Part shown: positions 35,304-45,950 of the stretch, in pieces
How positions within the stretch are numbered: position 1 is the first letter of the stretch
Layout of the letters: each line of letters begins with the position of its first letter
Source of the DNA: Gnetum montanum
Taxonomy: Eukaryota; Streptophyta; Gnetopsida; Gnetales; Gnetaceae
Direction: 5' to 3'
Length of the DNA stretch: 64,000 nt
Assembly: GCA_015680685.1 (NCBI GenBank)
Contig: MNCI01002172.1
Location: forward strand, 811,640-875,639
Notes under the pieces: model-generated
Told to the model about the DNA's origin: nothing
The model's input: the letters and a program-made list of their open reading frames with translations, nothing else
Database searches by the model: none
Program-made: the position numbers and the translations under genes

Positions 35304-36399
35304 TGACGGTTAGAGGGCTTGCCTGAAAGAGGTCGACAAAGAATACGAAACACCGGATTGGTAGAAGCAAGAACAGCGTCCGTCCATGGCTACTCAAGGA
35401 TTGCCCTATCAACATGGAAGAGCAAAGCTGGAGGGAATGGGAGATAGAATGATATAGTGGGAAACAGGTTCGGGGAAGGCATGACATAAGTCAGGATGGT
35501 AGGAGTATGGAATACGCTTGCTACATGCACAGAAACGTACGCACACGTATGTCAACAGAAATGCTTTCAGACGAGCGTAGCGCATCAGCCTGAGATCTCT
35601 TTGTCACTGATTATAGCAAGAATGCTTGCAAAAGGAGCATGGCATATCACTTCTGCGATATCTCTGCTAGTGCGAATGCGGAAAATGGGTACTTGCGTAT
35701 GTAGCTTTTGTGTGTGGGAAGCGGGTGGTGGGGATGAAGGAAATAAGAGTTAGGGGTAGGATTGTGAGGGGTATAGGTGTGCAAATCTAAGTGGTTGGGC
35801 GAACCTGAGCAGCCATCTCAACACGATGTCGTACTTCACCGCTCAGATGGATGCACCTTTGAACAACATCCTCCAAAGCAAGTAACCTGCAACCACAAAA
35901 GAAAACAGAGGACACCATTGCTCATGCGAACAAGACGCGGGGTCACCGAAGCTAGCGCCGTTAGATGCAAGATAGAGCGATTGGGCCGTGAAGAAGGAGC
36001 CGGAGCATGAGGGCGGAGCCGCCAATCCTGACGATTGGCCCAGCATATCTTCGCCAAAAGGCATCAGACACAGTGTAGCTAACTAGTTGTACAGGGAACT
36101 AGCCAGATGAATTTGCGAAGCCAGCACCCGATAGCGATGATTGGCGGAGGTTACCGAGGTCGTTGTCGACGAGGATTTCGTCGGGGCTCCAGCTGGCGAG
36201 ACTAAACTCTCAGAGGTGCTACTACTGCAGTGGGCGCAGCGGCGGCATCTCCGAGGGATCAGTAAGATGCCTCTCAGCTCATCCGAGGAATCAGTAAAAT
36301 GCCGGTGAGGTGGCGACGCTGGGACTGTCTCAGTATCCCACCTTGTTTGTTGTGCAGCTGTACAGAGATGATCATGCTCGCTTGGTTTATATGGCAGCA
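35304..36399 (-). other. Element E 3' noncoding region before the minisatellite
   Basis: GC-rich compared with its surroundings. Several short ORFs on both strands overlap one another, none resembles a known protein and none is supported by a second copy. I see no gene here. Confidence 0.5.
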
Positions 36400-37065
36400 A
36401 TCTGTAAGTCCCAGTTTTAAGTCTTGGTAGACTGTCATTGCTAGTTTTTTAAGTCTCAGTAGACCATGGTCCCAATTTAAAGTCTGAGCAGACCGAGAAA
36501 TGCTAGTTTTACGTCGTAGTGGACGGTGGTGTGTCTGATTTATGGTCTCAGCAGACCGTGCTGTGGATGCCAGTTTCGTGTCATGACCCAAGGACGGAGC
36601 TGTGCTGGTTTTATGTCTCAGCAGACGGCTACTTACCTGTGCCAGTTTAGCGTCGTGGCAGATGCATGCAAAAGATGCCAGTTTTTCGTCTTGGCGGACC
36701 TGTACAACATTGCCAGTTTTACGTCGTAGCAGACGGTTACAACTTGACAGTTTAGCGTCATAGCGGACGAACATTGCCAGTTTAGCGTCGTGGCGGACGC
36801 GTGAAAGGTATGCCAGTTTAACGTCGTAGTGGACGTTCAGTGCCAGTTTAACGTCGTAGCGGATAAACATTGCCAGTTTAGCGTCGTCGCGGACGCGTGC
36901 AAGGCATGCCAGTTTAACGTCGTAGTGGACGTTCAGTGTCAGTTTAACGTCGTAGCGGACGAACATTGTCAATTTAGCGTCGTGGAAGATGCATGCAAGG
37001 CATGCCAGTTTAACATCGTAGCAGACGTTCAGTGCCAGTTTAACATCGTAGAGGACGAACATTGT
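36400..37065. repeat. Minisatellite in element E 3' region, about 20 units of 30-37 bp
   Basis: The unit core is GCCAGTTTARCGTCGTRGCGGACG (plus strand), starting near 36409, 36446, 36473, 36505 and so on to 37033. Units on the right (36745-37060) are the most alike; those on the left are decayed. Such arrays after pol are common in Tat-lineage elements. The long minus-strand ORF across it is only the repeat in translation. Confidence 0.9.
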
Positions 37066-37093
37066 CATACCTGCTGTTGACACCATAGATGCT

Positions 37094-38192
37094 GCTAAAT
37101 GTAATACCGCTTCAAATACACATGATTTACAGGATTGGATAATTCATTGCCGTTGACGTCTACTAACTTGAATGCTCCGTTGTTGTACACGTCGACCACC
37201 AAGAAAGGGCCTTCCCAGTTTGCAGTGAACTTGCCTACTGGTTCACGCATAGCCTTGAGGACTAGATCTCCTTTCTTGATCGGGCGTTGCTGAAGGTTGT
37301 GAAAATGCTTCTATCTCTGCTTGTCTTGATACCTTTCAATCGTGTCAAGAGCCTGTCTCCGCTTCTCTTCTACTGAATCTAGATCCGTGATTCGAGACTC
37401 GGTGTGTTGAGCCTCATTTATAACCGTGGATAGGACCATCCTCAGAGAAGGAATTTGCAACTCGAGAGGCAGCACTGCTTCAGACCCATAAACCAGGCTA
37501 TAGGGCGTACTACCCGTAGCTGTCCTACACGTAGTACGATACGCCCATAGCACATAGAGGATCTATTCGTGCCACCGCCTTTTGTTGCCGTCGAGCATTT
37601 TCTTGAGCAGATTGATGATCACTTTGTTCGTTGCTTCAGCTTGACCATTCGCTTGCGGGTAATAGGGGGAGGAAAAAGATTGTCTAATGCCCAGGTTATC
37701 ATAGAAGGATTTAGTTTCTGCGCTACTAAACTGTGGCCCATTGTTGGTCACAATAGTTATCGGGAGACCAAATCTGGTTACTAAATTGTCCAGGATAAAA
37801 TGACAAATCTGCTGAGATGTGATCTTCCGCAGGGGAACAGCCTCTACCCACTTTGTAAAATACTTAGTAGCGGTAATAATGAAGCTATGACCTGCGGAAG
37901 ATTTCGGCGTGATGGGGCCTATAATGTCTAGTCCCCATCGCTGAAATGGCCATGTTATCTGCGTCGTGTGTAATTCTGTAGGTGACACGTGTATGAGGTT
38001 CGCGTGACGCTGACACGTGTCACAAGTTTTAACCTTTGTCAGGCAGTCCTTTTCCATGCACGGCCAGTAGTATCCTAAGCAACGAATTTTTAGGGCCATA
38101 GCCCGTGGTGCTACGTGGCCGCCGCACAGTCCCTCGTGAACTTTGTCGACTATATGCTGCGCTTGGTATTTGTCAACGCAAGTGAGCAACAC
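37094..38192 (-). pseudogene. Element E integrase (stops; catalytic Asp replaced by Asn)
   Basis: In frame with the two RNase H domains. The HHCC zinc region is intact: HEGLCGGH then CDTCQRH. The core has WGLDIIGPI (first Asp), then VTNNGPQF, where the expected Asp of T-D-N-G is Asn (AAC at 37743-37745), and SPYYPQANGQAEATNK with the Glu. After the stop at 37563-37565 comes YRTTCRTATGSTPYSLVYG and, after another stop at 37308-37310, the C-terminal KFTANWEGPFLV. The frame ends YLKRYYI at 37094. There is no chromodomain. The two stops look like TGG or CAG to TAG changes. The protein could not catalyse strand transfer as read. Confidence 0.92.
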
Positions 38193-38240
38193 GCCCTGAA
38201 AGGAGCGTCTGCAAAGAGTGTTGTCTCCGATGATGACGTA

Positions 38241-38840
38241 TTACCTAGCCCTCTTGCGTATCGCATCCCTTTGCATGCGTGTCAATTCAAACGATAGTTC
38301 GCCCTGTAAAAGGTAAGTTTTAATATCATCGTACCATTCAGGTGTGCCTCCCTCGAGAAGAGAAGAGATTTGCGCCGTCTGAATGATAGGATCTGTGCAG
38401 TCTGTTATTAATGCAAGACAGGTGTCAAAGAGATGTGAAGGCATGTTCAGAGCTAGTATTGCCAGTGCATCGACCAGTGTGTTATCTGTGCATGGCACGT
38501 GCTGGGCATCGATGGTAGCAAATTGTCTTAGAAGATCTTTAGCCTTATCGCAGTAAGGCTGTAAATGTACAGCCTTGCAGGCGTAGACTCCTGTGATCTG
38601 ATTTATGATAAGCATCGAATCGCCCCTAATCGCCAGGTGTCGAACATCAAGTTCACTGGCAATTAGTAATCCCCTGAGGAGCCCCTCGTACTCTGCCACA
38701 TTGTTCGTATAGGGGAAGGTCAAGCGATAAGCGTGTAGATGCACATCCTCAGGTGATAGCATGATAACAGTGGAAGCACTACCACCTCTAGCGGTTGAAG
38801 CTCCGTCGAAATACAACATTGCTTCGGGGCCTGTCAAGAC
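38241..38840 (-). pseudogene. Element E second RNase H (archaeal-type, Tat hallmark)
   Basis: A 198-codon open stretch starting TGPEAMLYFDGAST. The catalytic residues are visible: Asp in YFDGA, Glu in NNVAEYEGLL, Asp in RGDSMLI, and a final Asp in LVDALAILA. This domain between the usual RNase H and integrase is the dual-RNase-H arrangement known from Tat elements. It is in the same frame as RNase H and integrase but bounded by stops (38241-38243 and before 38840). Confidence 0.92.
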
Positions 38841-38933
38841 AGGGCTTAAACTATGTACATGCTCATCAGGGAACTCTGGCTCTATAGTCGCCTGATTGTT
38901 AATTGGTGAAGTTATTAACTAGTCAGCTATTGC

Positions 38934-39278
38934 CTAGCCTTTCGTAGATGATTGGCCAATATAGTGCAGATCGAATTCTGCCGTGATAGCCTTCCAGCGA
39001 GCTATTTTACTACTTTCGTATAAGTTGTACATAATGGCCCTAAGAATGTTATTTTTACAAATGATGTTGACCTTGCTACGGAAAAGATAATGCCTATATT
39101 TCTTAAGCGTAAATACTAATGCTAGGCAATTACGCTCTACGTCGTTGTATCTCGTTTCGTACGCACATAGAGCATGACTCAAGTAGTAGATGGGCACTTT
39201 CGACCCATCATCCCTCCTTTGACAAAGTAATGCTGCTAACGCTACGTCTGAAGTTGCGAGGTAAATGTAGAATGGCAA
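38934..39278 (-). pseudogene. Element E RNase H after RT
   Basis: FYIYLATSDVALAALL, then YETRYNDVERNCLALVF and KKYRHYLF form the canonical gypsy RNase H. The expected D-H in the third motif reads KVNIICKNN, so it is degraded. It is shifted by one frame from RT (overlap 39208-39278) and ends at a stop, 38934-38936. Confidence 0.9.
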
Positions 39279-40565
39279 GTCCCTTTGTGGTGGGAAAACC
39301 GTCGGTAAATTTTGCAGCTCTTGTTTTAAGCTGTGAAACGTACGTTGGCAATCGTCGGTCCTTTTTTAGCAAGTGTTGCATAGGGTGTAGCTTATCGGTT
39401 AATCTCGAGATGAACCGTCGTATGAATTGTAAGCGTCCCTGTAACCCGCGTAATTGCTTGAGGTCTGTAGAAGGCGTTAATTCGACAATGGCTTTGACCT
39501 TATCAGGGTCAACTTGTATGCTGGTTTCCGACACCACAAACCCTAGCATGCGTTCAGTTTTGATGCCGAATACGCATTTCTTCGGGTTAAGCCGGAGCTC
39601 GTATTTGGCGCATCTTTTAAGGACTAACTCCAGGTCCCCTGAATGATCCTCAGACTTTAAGGACTTAACAGCAATATCGTCTACGTAATCATTCAGTCTT
39701 CCTAGGAGATAATCACTAAAGATGTAAGTCATGGCTCGCTGATATGTTGCTCCGGCGTTCTTTAGACTGAAAGGCATCATAGTGTAACAAAAGGTGCCCC
39801 AGGGCATCATGAATGTCGTGGCCAATTGATGTTCCGGGTTAATGCGAATCTGGTTATAACTTGAAAAGCCATCCATGAAGGACAGCAGCGCATGCCCAAC
39901 TGTTGTATCGACTAGCTGGTCGATACTCGGTAGCGGGAAGTTGTCCTTGATTGTGGCCTTATTCAAATCCTGGAAGTTTATGCAGATGCATATGCTTCCA
40001 GTCTTCTTTAGGACGACTACAATGTTAGACACCCAATCCGAGTAATCGACTGTGTGGATGAAACCAGCCTGATACAGTTTGGTGATTTCATCACGCACGG
40101 CTAGCGCGATCTCTAGCTTGATTTTGCGCACCTTTTGCCTAACTGCTTTAATCTGTCGGTCTAAGACGATGTTATGTTGGATTAGCCTGGGATCTAATCC
40201 AAGCATATCCTCGTATGACCATGCAAAGACAGTAATGTTGTCTTGCAGGACCTGTTTTATAGCATCGCACGTTTTCTGGTCTAATAAGGAGCTAACTTTA
40301 AGCGTTTTGTCTTGACCCTTATGCGTAACGATAGAAACCTCTCTGAGGGGGTCTTCGGTTATGTCCCCAGCCTCCAGGTCTAGCATGCACGTTGACTGTT
40401 CTGGCCACTCTGGGGACATCTCCGACGCAGCTATGGTTACGCCTTCTAAAGGGGGGTTGACGTCTACTAGCGTGGAATGGAATTGCCTAACTACTTTCCC
40501 GTATGGGCCTGTCAAAGTTAGAGGTGCTGAAAATGTTGCATCCATTTCCCGTCTGTCCTGCAAAA
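39208..40565 (-). pseudogene. Element E reverse transcriptase
   Basis: A 451-codon open stretch follows a good 3' splice site (ttgcag, 40566). The motifs in order are WSYEDMLGLDP, DWVSNIVVVLKKTG, FQDLNKATIKDNFPLP, FSSYNQI, TTFMMPWGTFCYTMMPF, the catalytic LNDYVDDIAVKS (YVDD at 39676-39687), NPKKCVFGI and LQFIRRFISRL. The active site is intact. The frame is lost by one base near 39230-39278, so RT is no longer joined to RNase H. The exon start is inferred from Ogre-type elements in which protease and RT are joined by splicing. Confidence 0.93.
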
Positions 40566-40687
40566 CTGCAAAGTGCGTAAATGATTAGAAGAAAGGTGAT
40601 GTGTTGTCGCTGAACGTGGCAGGCTAACTGAATTTTGAATATTGTAAACAAGCTGTAATCAATGCTACCCGATTACGAGGCGATAAG

Positions 40688-40712
40688 ATGTGGTAGTTTA
40701 ACGTCATTTCGG
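40688..40712 (+). repeat. Single copy of the array motif near the RT acceptor
   Basis: GGTAGTTTAACGTCATTTCGGACAG is one isolated unit like those at 36400-37065 and, more distantly, 45384-45722. Confidence 0.6.
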
Positions 40713-40811
40713 ACAGTGGCGCATGCGATATCAACTGCATTAATATCTTACTTTTCAGGTTTCGTTTTAGGAAAGTCCCGCTTAAATCAGATATCAAGTT
40801 AGTGATCCTCG

Positions 40812-40820
40812 CATATAAGT
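40812..40820 (+). promoter_or_regulatory. Candidate TATA box of the antisense gene
   Basis: CATATAAGT, about 155 bases upstream of the ATG at 40973. No other ATG lies between about 40840 and 40973, and the start context (gtcATGG) is good. Position fits a plant core promoter. Confidence 0.45.
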
Positions 40821-41363
40821 AAGAAGTTTTTTGATGAGGACAGGCTGTTGGCTATCGTGAATTTGAATTCATAATTGTTTCTGAGCGAGAGAAGGAATAG
40901 CAGAAGATTAGAGCATTTGATTTTGCGAAGATTTGCAAGCATTAGACGGTGAAAATTTTTGAAGCTGTTGTCATGGCACCAAGAATTAAGAGGAAGAACG
41001 CAAAACTCGTCAAAATCGATGAAGTATAAGAAAATCTGGATCGTGTTTCGCAGGCGCTGGTCGATGTTTGTGACCCTACGCCTTTGAACCGGTAGGCCAT
41101 TCTTCATATGCTTATGTTCTTTTTTAATGTCTACTTTTTGTGGTATCTTTTGCGTGAATGTGGATGTCAAAATTGCGAACCTCGGGTTAGTGCGAGGGTT
41201 TAATGGGGTTGTGTCTACCGCCGTTGTCAGGGACGGACCTTGCGTTATTGCAAGGGTTTGAGTGATTTCGGCCTGGATAACTAGGTGTAATTTATAAGTT
41301 TTCTGTATTAGTCGTGCAAATGTAAATATGGGTGTTGATGTATGTATTGGGTTTTCTATACAG

Positions 41364-41990
41364 TGTTCCGCTAAAGCCCATTTTGGTTGTGTTGGATATT
41401 GTTGGGGTTTTGTGTTGTATAAACCCCATCGTCCCCAATGTCCCTCCCCCGCACACGCGGTTGCAAGGGAAGGCCATATGGTTTCGACGGGGTGCGCTGG
41501 AGTTTCTGCAGTTCTTGCTGCGCAACTATAGCGTCATTGTTTGGCCTGATCTGTCTGGTGACATCGCCGATGCCCTTTTAGAGCACTTGCTGGCGGGTTC
41601 TACGCAAGGAATTCTGGCCTTTTTGACAGACGGGGCCATCGATACGGGTCGTCCCGAGGACCGAGAGCTTAGCGCCCGGGGCTTAAGGAACTTAAACTAG
41701 ATCTGGGAAATGGCTCGATTCAGCTGTTATCATGCATATAACACGTTGTTCATGGCTCGCCCTGTCTCGACCTATTTCCAGAACCCACAAGGCACGGTGT
41801 ACTACACAGGCGAGTAAGCGAATTTTATTAACTGTCTATTTTTTGTTGTTGTTGTCGTTATATGTCTGTTATCGATGTGCAATGTAAGAGAAGCCTAGGT
41901 GCAAAATGTAAAATAAGTCTGCGTTGTATGGTACAGGTTTTTTATCCATGACAACAGGTTAGTAGGAAATGGAGATGCATTGTCATGGGC
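41364..41990 (+). other. FCP1/NIF-like (HAD fold) segment of the antisense gene, exons 2-3
   Basis: The order of motifs matches plant NLI-interacting-factor-like phosphatases: an LVLDxxGVL strand (VVLDIVGVLC), an R-x-G-x-x-EFL helix (RRGALEFLQFLL), a VWPD segment for the usual W(T/S)S, a central x-x-IWE (after the stop at 41698), NTLF-ARPVSTYFQNP for the usual NTLLIDDSPYKxxxNP, and DNRL-GNGDAL. The DxDx(T/V) nucleophile motif reads DIVGV, so the second Asp is absent (plant relatives often have Asn). Phosphatase activity is therefore doubtful. The match is from memory of the family, not a search. Confidence 0.5.
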
Positions 41991-43493
41991 TGAAAAAGCA
42001 ATAAGGGCATTCACCTCAACTAGCAACGTGCGCGCTGGTGTTATCGGATAGATTGGTTTTGACATGCGTGAGTACCCCACCCGCTACGCTAAGGCTTTTG
42101 AGAATTGCCAGAGACTCAGGTGGTTGCACGATGACTGGACCTTAGACCCGCCCCTTACCGTTGAGGAGGTGCAGAGGAACTTGCCGCCATTTCCTTTGCC
42201 ATTTGGACCTGGTGAGGCGGTTATGTTGCGTAATATAATTGTAAATTGCGAACATTGCATAATAGTGCTTTGGTTTAATTTGTGTTTTACGTTGTGCAGT
42301 TAGGGAATCTCGGGAGATTACCCTTACGATTTCCAGCCGTGAGGCGAACACTGTCCTCTTCCGCTACAGCGACATCAAGGATGCACAACGCTGGCTCGGC
42401 CACTCGGTGGCCCTAGTCGCGGTGACCACTAAGATCTGAAAAGCAGGGCTAATGCACCTGTTTTTAGCTGTGACTCCTGATGTCCCCGCCAGTGAAATGT
42501 TAACCCTGGTGAACTCCTTCAACGAAAAGGTAGAGCGTTTCTGCACGCGCGTACGCAACGTACGCGTAAGCTTTGACATTGACGCTCAGCTTTTCGCGGA
42601 CCTGTTTGGCATCCCCTCGGACGACCTTCCCGTAAGTGAGAAGGCGAAGAGGAGTCTTGCCTTCCAGGATTGGCTGAAGGAGTGGGTAAGGCTTCCGAAG
42701 GAAATGAAAGGGTTTCCTTGCGAAATATTCCAGATGGGCGTTGCCAAAACACTTTATCCCCTTTTCCAGGCCCGGACTTTCCCCAAAACTCTCTCACAGG
42801 GGAAGTTCTTTTCTGTAGAACAGACCCGTATTATGCGAGAGGTTCTAGAGGAGGGGACCTAGTTCAATTAGGCAAGCTATTTTGCCAAGGGACTGCGTAA
42901 TGAGATGATCAAGCTCCGCAAGAAGCTTGAGTCCCGTTTCAACGTGCATTACGCGTTCTTCATAGCTTGCCTCCGACGGTTTGCTAAGTTTCTGGTCATC
43001 CAAAGGAATGGGGTCTGGGTGCAGCAAGACCAAGACCAGTTGTCCAGGCCTTGGGTTGCCCATATCCTCAGCACTACCCATGGGTAGGATCCACCGGAAG
43101 GGATTGGGGAGTCGTTGTCTATAACGACCAAAGGTTTGGTGGTGCCCCAAGTGCGAGGCCTCGACAGCGTAGGTGGGATAATGCCTACTTACACTGGCGA
43201 TGCCTCGCGAGGGAAACGAGTGGCGGAAGAAATCGTAGAACGTGCAGCTCAGCGTAAAAAACTCCATATAGCCGAGGCCCCTGAGAGTGACACAGGCCGA
43301 ACTGTGGCGGTCAAAGTTCAGCAGAGTAAGCATCCGCCTAGTAAGCGTGAAGGAATTATATTACGCAATGTTTTTTTTTGTTAGTGTGGACTGATACGCT
43401 AAGGTGCTGTGATGTAAACAGTGAGAATTACAGAGGAACTAACCCCTGAGACAGGGGTAGTAGTATTACATCGTGGCGAGGGGGCCTCAATTT

Positions 43494-43690
43494 TGGAAGA
43501 AGAGGCCCCAGCTGTTAGCGTGAGCTACGCACAGGCTTTAGTGTGTGACGAGGCCTCAGTTGCTAGCAGAAGCCATGCACAAGCTCTGACGCGTGAGGAG
43601 GTCCCGACTACTAGCGGAAGCCGTGCACAGGACCGGGTACATGAGGAGGCCCCGGCTACTGGCGATTGCGACGCACAGACGCAAGTGGGT
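43494..43690 (+). repeat. Four 16-codon repeats in exon 5 of the antisense gene
   Basis: Successive units read VSYAQALVCDEAS, SRSHAQALTREEVP, SGSRAQDRVHEEAP and GDCDAQTQVGEEG, spaced 48 bp. Alanine/glutamine/glutamate rich. Function unknown. Confidence 0.7.
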
Positions 43691-45187
43691 GAAGAGGGAA
43701 GAGGGATGGCAGATGTTGGCGAAGTTGCCACTGTCACCGGTAGAGGTAATGTGTGTGTTAGCACGTTTTCAGGATTCTGTAAATGGATGAAGTATCTGAC
43801 GAAATTACGCTATAGGAGAAGAGGATGCATCCACGTCTATCGCTGTGAGTAGAGTGTGGAGATACTTCCCTGACAAATTTGCCTTCATAGAAGGCATTGT
43901 CAGTGACATGATCGAGCGCCTGGAGTGTGTCGAACCTGGGGCTGGTACGTTATGGTCGTAATAAGTCTGTGATATTACTTTGCGGTAATGTGTCATCAAC
44001 ATTTGATGGTTGTTTCTGTTAGGAGCTTGCCTACGATGGGATTCCACGAAGCCCATTGATCTAGACACAGTGGAGCCACCATCCGATGAAGCAACCGTGC
44101 TACGTCACATTTATGAGGAACTGCATAAATGTGTGTTATGCTCGACATGCCCCTTATGGGAAAGTAGGGGCGTAAATGAAAATCTATGGAAAAGGCTGCA
44201 GAGGTCAGAGCAAAGGGTTGAGTCTCTGACCAAAGAGGTCGGAGACTTAAAATAGCGGTGCGACTTCCTACAGGTGCGAGCGACAGGGGATGAGGACTGG
44301 CGTACTGCTAGTGTCGATTACTCCCGGTACTGGACAGCCATCAAGAACAGCATACAGACCAGTCGGGCATTGGTTGAGCAACGAATGCAGATAGAACTCC
44401 TAGCCCAGAAGAGTCAAGATTGGAGGGATTATTGTGCAAGTGTGCAAGAATGGGGACAGAAGGAGAAGGACCATAAGCATTTGTACAAGCGGGAGAGAAT
44501 TTCTTATCGGAAACTCTACCGTGATCTTGCCGTCAAGGCCCAGTCCTTGGAAGTCTTCCTGGACGTCATCAGAGCTTCCAAAGCCTTCAAGAAGTTTGAG
44601 GAGCATGTGACTATAAGTGCATCCCCTGAAAGGGCGATGACCCTCCCTGCGGGTCAGGCTACAATCCCTACTTTCTTCCCGGACCCACCCCGCTGGAGCA
44701 GCATGGAGAAAGGAAAAGTGAAGGCCGAAGCTGCCTTGGGAGAGGATGTATGGCCGGATCTGACAGAGGAAGAGATTATGGAATGCCTGTGGGCTGGCCT
44801 GGACAAGCTTCGCTTTGCCGCGGAAGCAGGGCCGTCGCAAGTAAGTTTATGCATGACTTAGTTTGCATTTTCTAATTATGATGTTAAGTCTTGTGTAGCT
44901 AATGTGCTTACTATATTTAGGTACCAGCTGAGGATAGGGAAGACGGGCCGGGTGAGGAGTCAGTGGAGGGAGCAGCTGAAGCAGAGGAAGAAGCAGCGGA
45001 AGAGGAGGAGCACGACAATGAAGAGCATCCTCCTGTGGAGCCGGCACCGGAACAAGGACCTCATAAAGGGGAAGTTCTTCGGGAAAGAATGATTCCTGGA
45101 AACGACGGCCCATTGGAGGATGACCCATTAGGGTTGGATCCGGACTTGAGAAATACCGGTGACAATGGTAGTAGAGGAAATGCGTAA

Positions 45188-45383
45188 TTATAATTTACAC
45201 ATAATTTTATTTGATGGTGAAGTGGAGTATTGTTTTAGGAATGACTGAAAAGACGTGCTATAAAACCTGATGGATGTGTTAAATGTCAGTTATTTTGTCC
45301 TTTTTGACTTTTTTGTTTTTTTTTATAAGGTGTGAGCGTAATTGTTAAGAACTTCACCTAAGTTATAATGATAGAATGAAATT
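45188..45383. other. Noncoding spacer after the antisense gene
   Basis: AT-rich, with poly-T at 45305-45325. No clear AATAAA signal is seen. Confidence 0.4.
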
Positions 45384-45722
45384 ACTAGTTTAAGGCCATT
45401 GCGGGCCGTCGTACGATTCTATGTAATCTAGGGACTAGTTTAAGGCCATCGCAGGCCGGATGCGTAATGTAGAGAAAGCGTAAATGATGATAATGCGTAA
45501 TTCTGTGTCACTAGTTTAAGGTCGTTGTGGGCCATGGTATACTGCGCGTAAATGATAACGGCGGACAATTCTGCGTCACTAGTTTAAGGCCGTTGCGGGC
45601 CATCATATGGTTCTTCGTAACCTAGTCACTAGTTTAAGGCCATTGCGGGCCAACTGCGTAAGCAAACGTGAAGAGTGATAGTATACAATTTTGTGTAACT
45701 AGTTTAAGGCTGTTGCAGGCCA
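45384..45722. repeat. Six-unit repeat array in the intron of element E
   Basis: ACTAGTTTAAGGCCRTTGCGGGCC starts at 45384, 45434, 45510, 45578, 45628 and 45698, separated by variable spacers of 26-52 bases rich in gcgtaa. It shares AGTTTAA-G-C-T-GCGG with the 3' minisatellite at 36400-37065. Confidence 0.88.
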
Positions 45723-45950
45723 TAGCGCAATACAGAAAGCATAAATGATACTGGTACAGTATTTTGCGTAATTATGCTAAAGTGATCAGGAAATGTGAAT
45801 ATCATGCGTAAGAAAAAGACAATAGTATGAAGGTAAATGACCAGCGTAAGAACCGAAAACAAACGTAACGTGAAAATGTGTGGAATAAAATTGCTAAGTC
45901 GGAACCATGATAGCTTGCTAAGACATGATAGTGCACGTAAGGACCATCGT

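Larger units (their letters stand above)
40973..45187 (+). pseudogene. Antisense eight-exon gene inside element E (NIF/HAD-like N-terminus, coiled coil, acidic tail)
   Basis: Exons inferred from GT-AG sites, frame and phase: 40973-41091, 41364-41813, 41937-42211, 42300-43325, 43422-43745, 43816-43944, 44023-44840, 44921-45187; together 1136 codons with the stop. The phases fit at all seven junctions. Residues about 39-190 resemble the FCP1/NLI-interacting-factor domain: KPILVVLDIVGVLC, GALEFLQFLLRNYSVIVWPD, YNTLFMARP and FIHDNRLVGNGDAL. A central part of unknown family follows (FADLFGIPSDD, WLKEWVRLPKEMKGF), then four 16-residue repeats (exon 5), a Lys/Glu-rich probable coiled coil (exon 7) and a Glu-rich tail (exon 8). 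Eight in-frame stops (41027, 41698, 42049, 42437, 42860, 42869, 43085, 44253), most explicable as C-to-T decay. Orientation is opposite to gag-pol. Element F keeps exons 4-8. Confidence 0.75.

Noticed and set aside
35496-36010. Two plus-strand ORFs of 77-85 codons in the E 3' region.
   Set aside because: Overlapping frames on both strands, no motif, no second copy; GC-rich DNA gives long chance frames.
36274-37086. A 270-codon minus-strand ORF rich in YDVKLA-type repeats.
   Set aside because: It is the minisatellite (30-37 bp units) read in one frame. The repeats are DNA repeats with no supporting coding signal.
41219-41235. GCCGTTGTCAGGGACGG resembling a tRNA-Asp primer site.
   Set aside because: No LTR end is adjacent and it lies in intron 1 of the antisense gene; probably chance or an old fragment.
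42845-43333. A 162-codon minus-strand ORF opposite exon 4.
   Set aside because: Shadow of the antisense gene's exon 4; not conserved in F.
44400-44840. A 146-codon minus-strand ORF opposite exon 7.
   Set aside because: It mirrors a long plus-strand exon whose frame is conserved in element F; the minus frame has no counterpart there.
40973-45187. A host gene into which a Tat element inserted, or a nested DNA transposon.
   Set aside because: The older element F has the same gene at the same place and orientation, so it travels with the family. I see no terminal inverted repeats or target duplication around the block.
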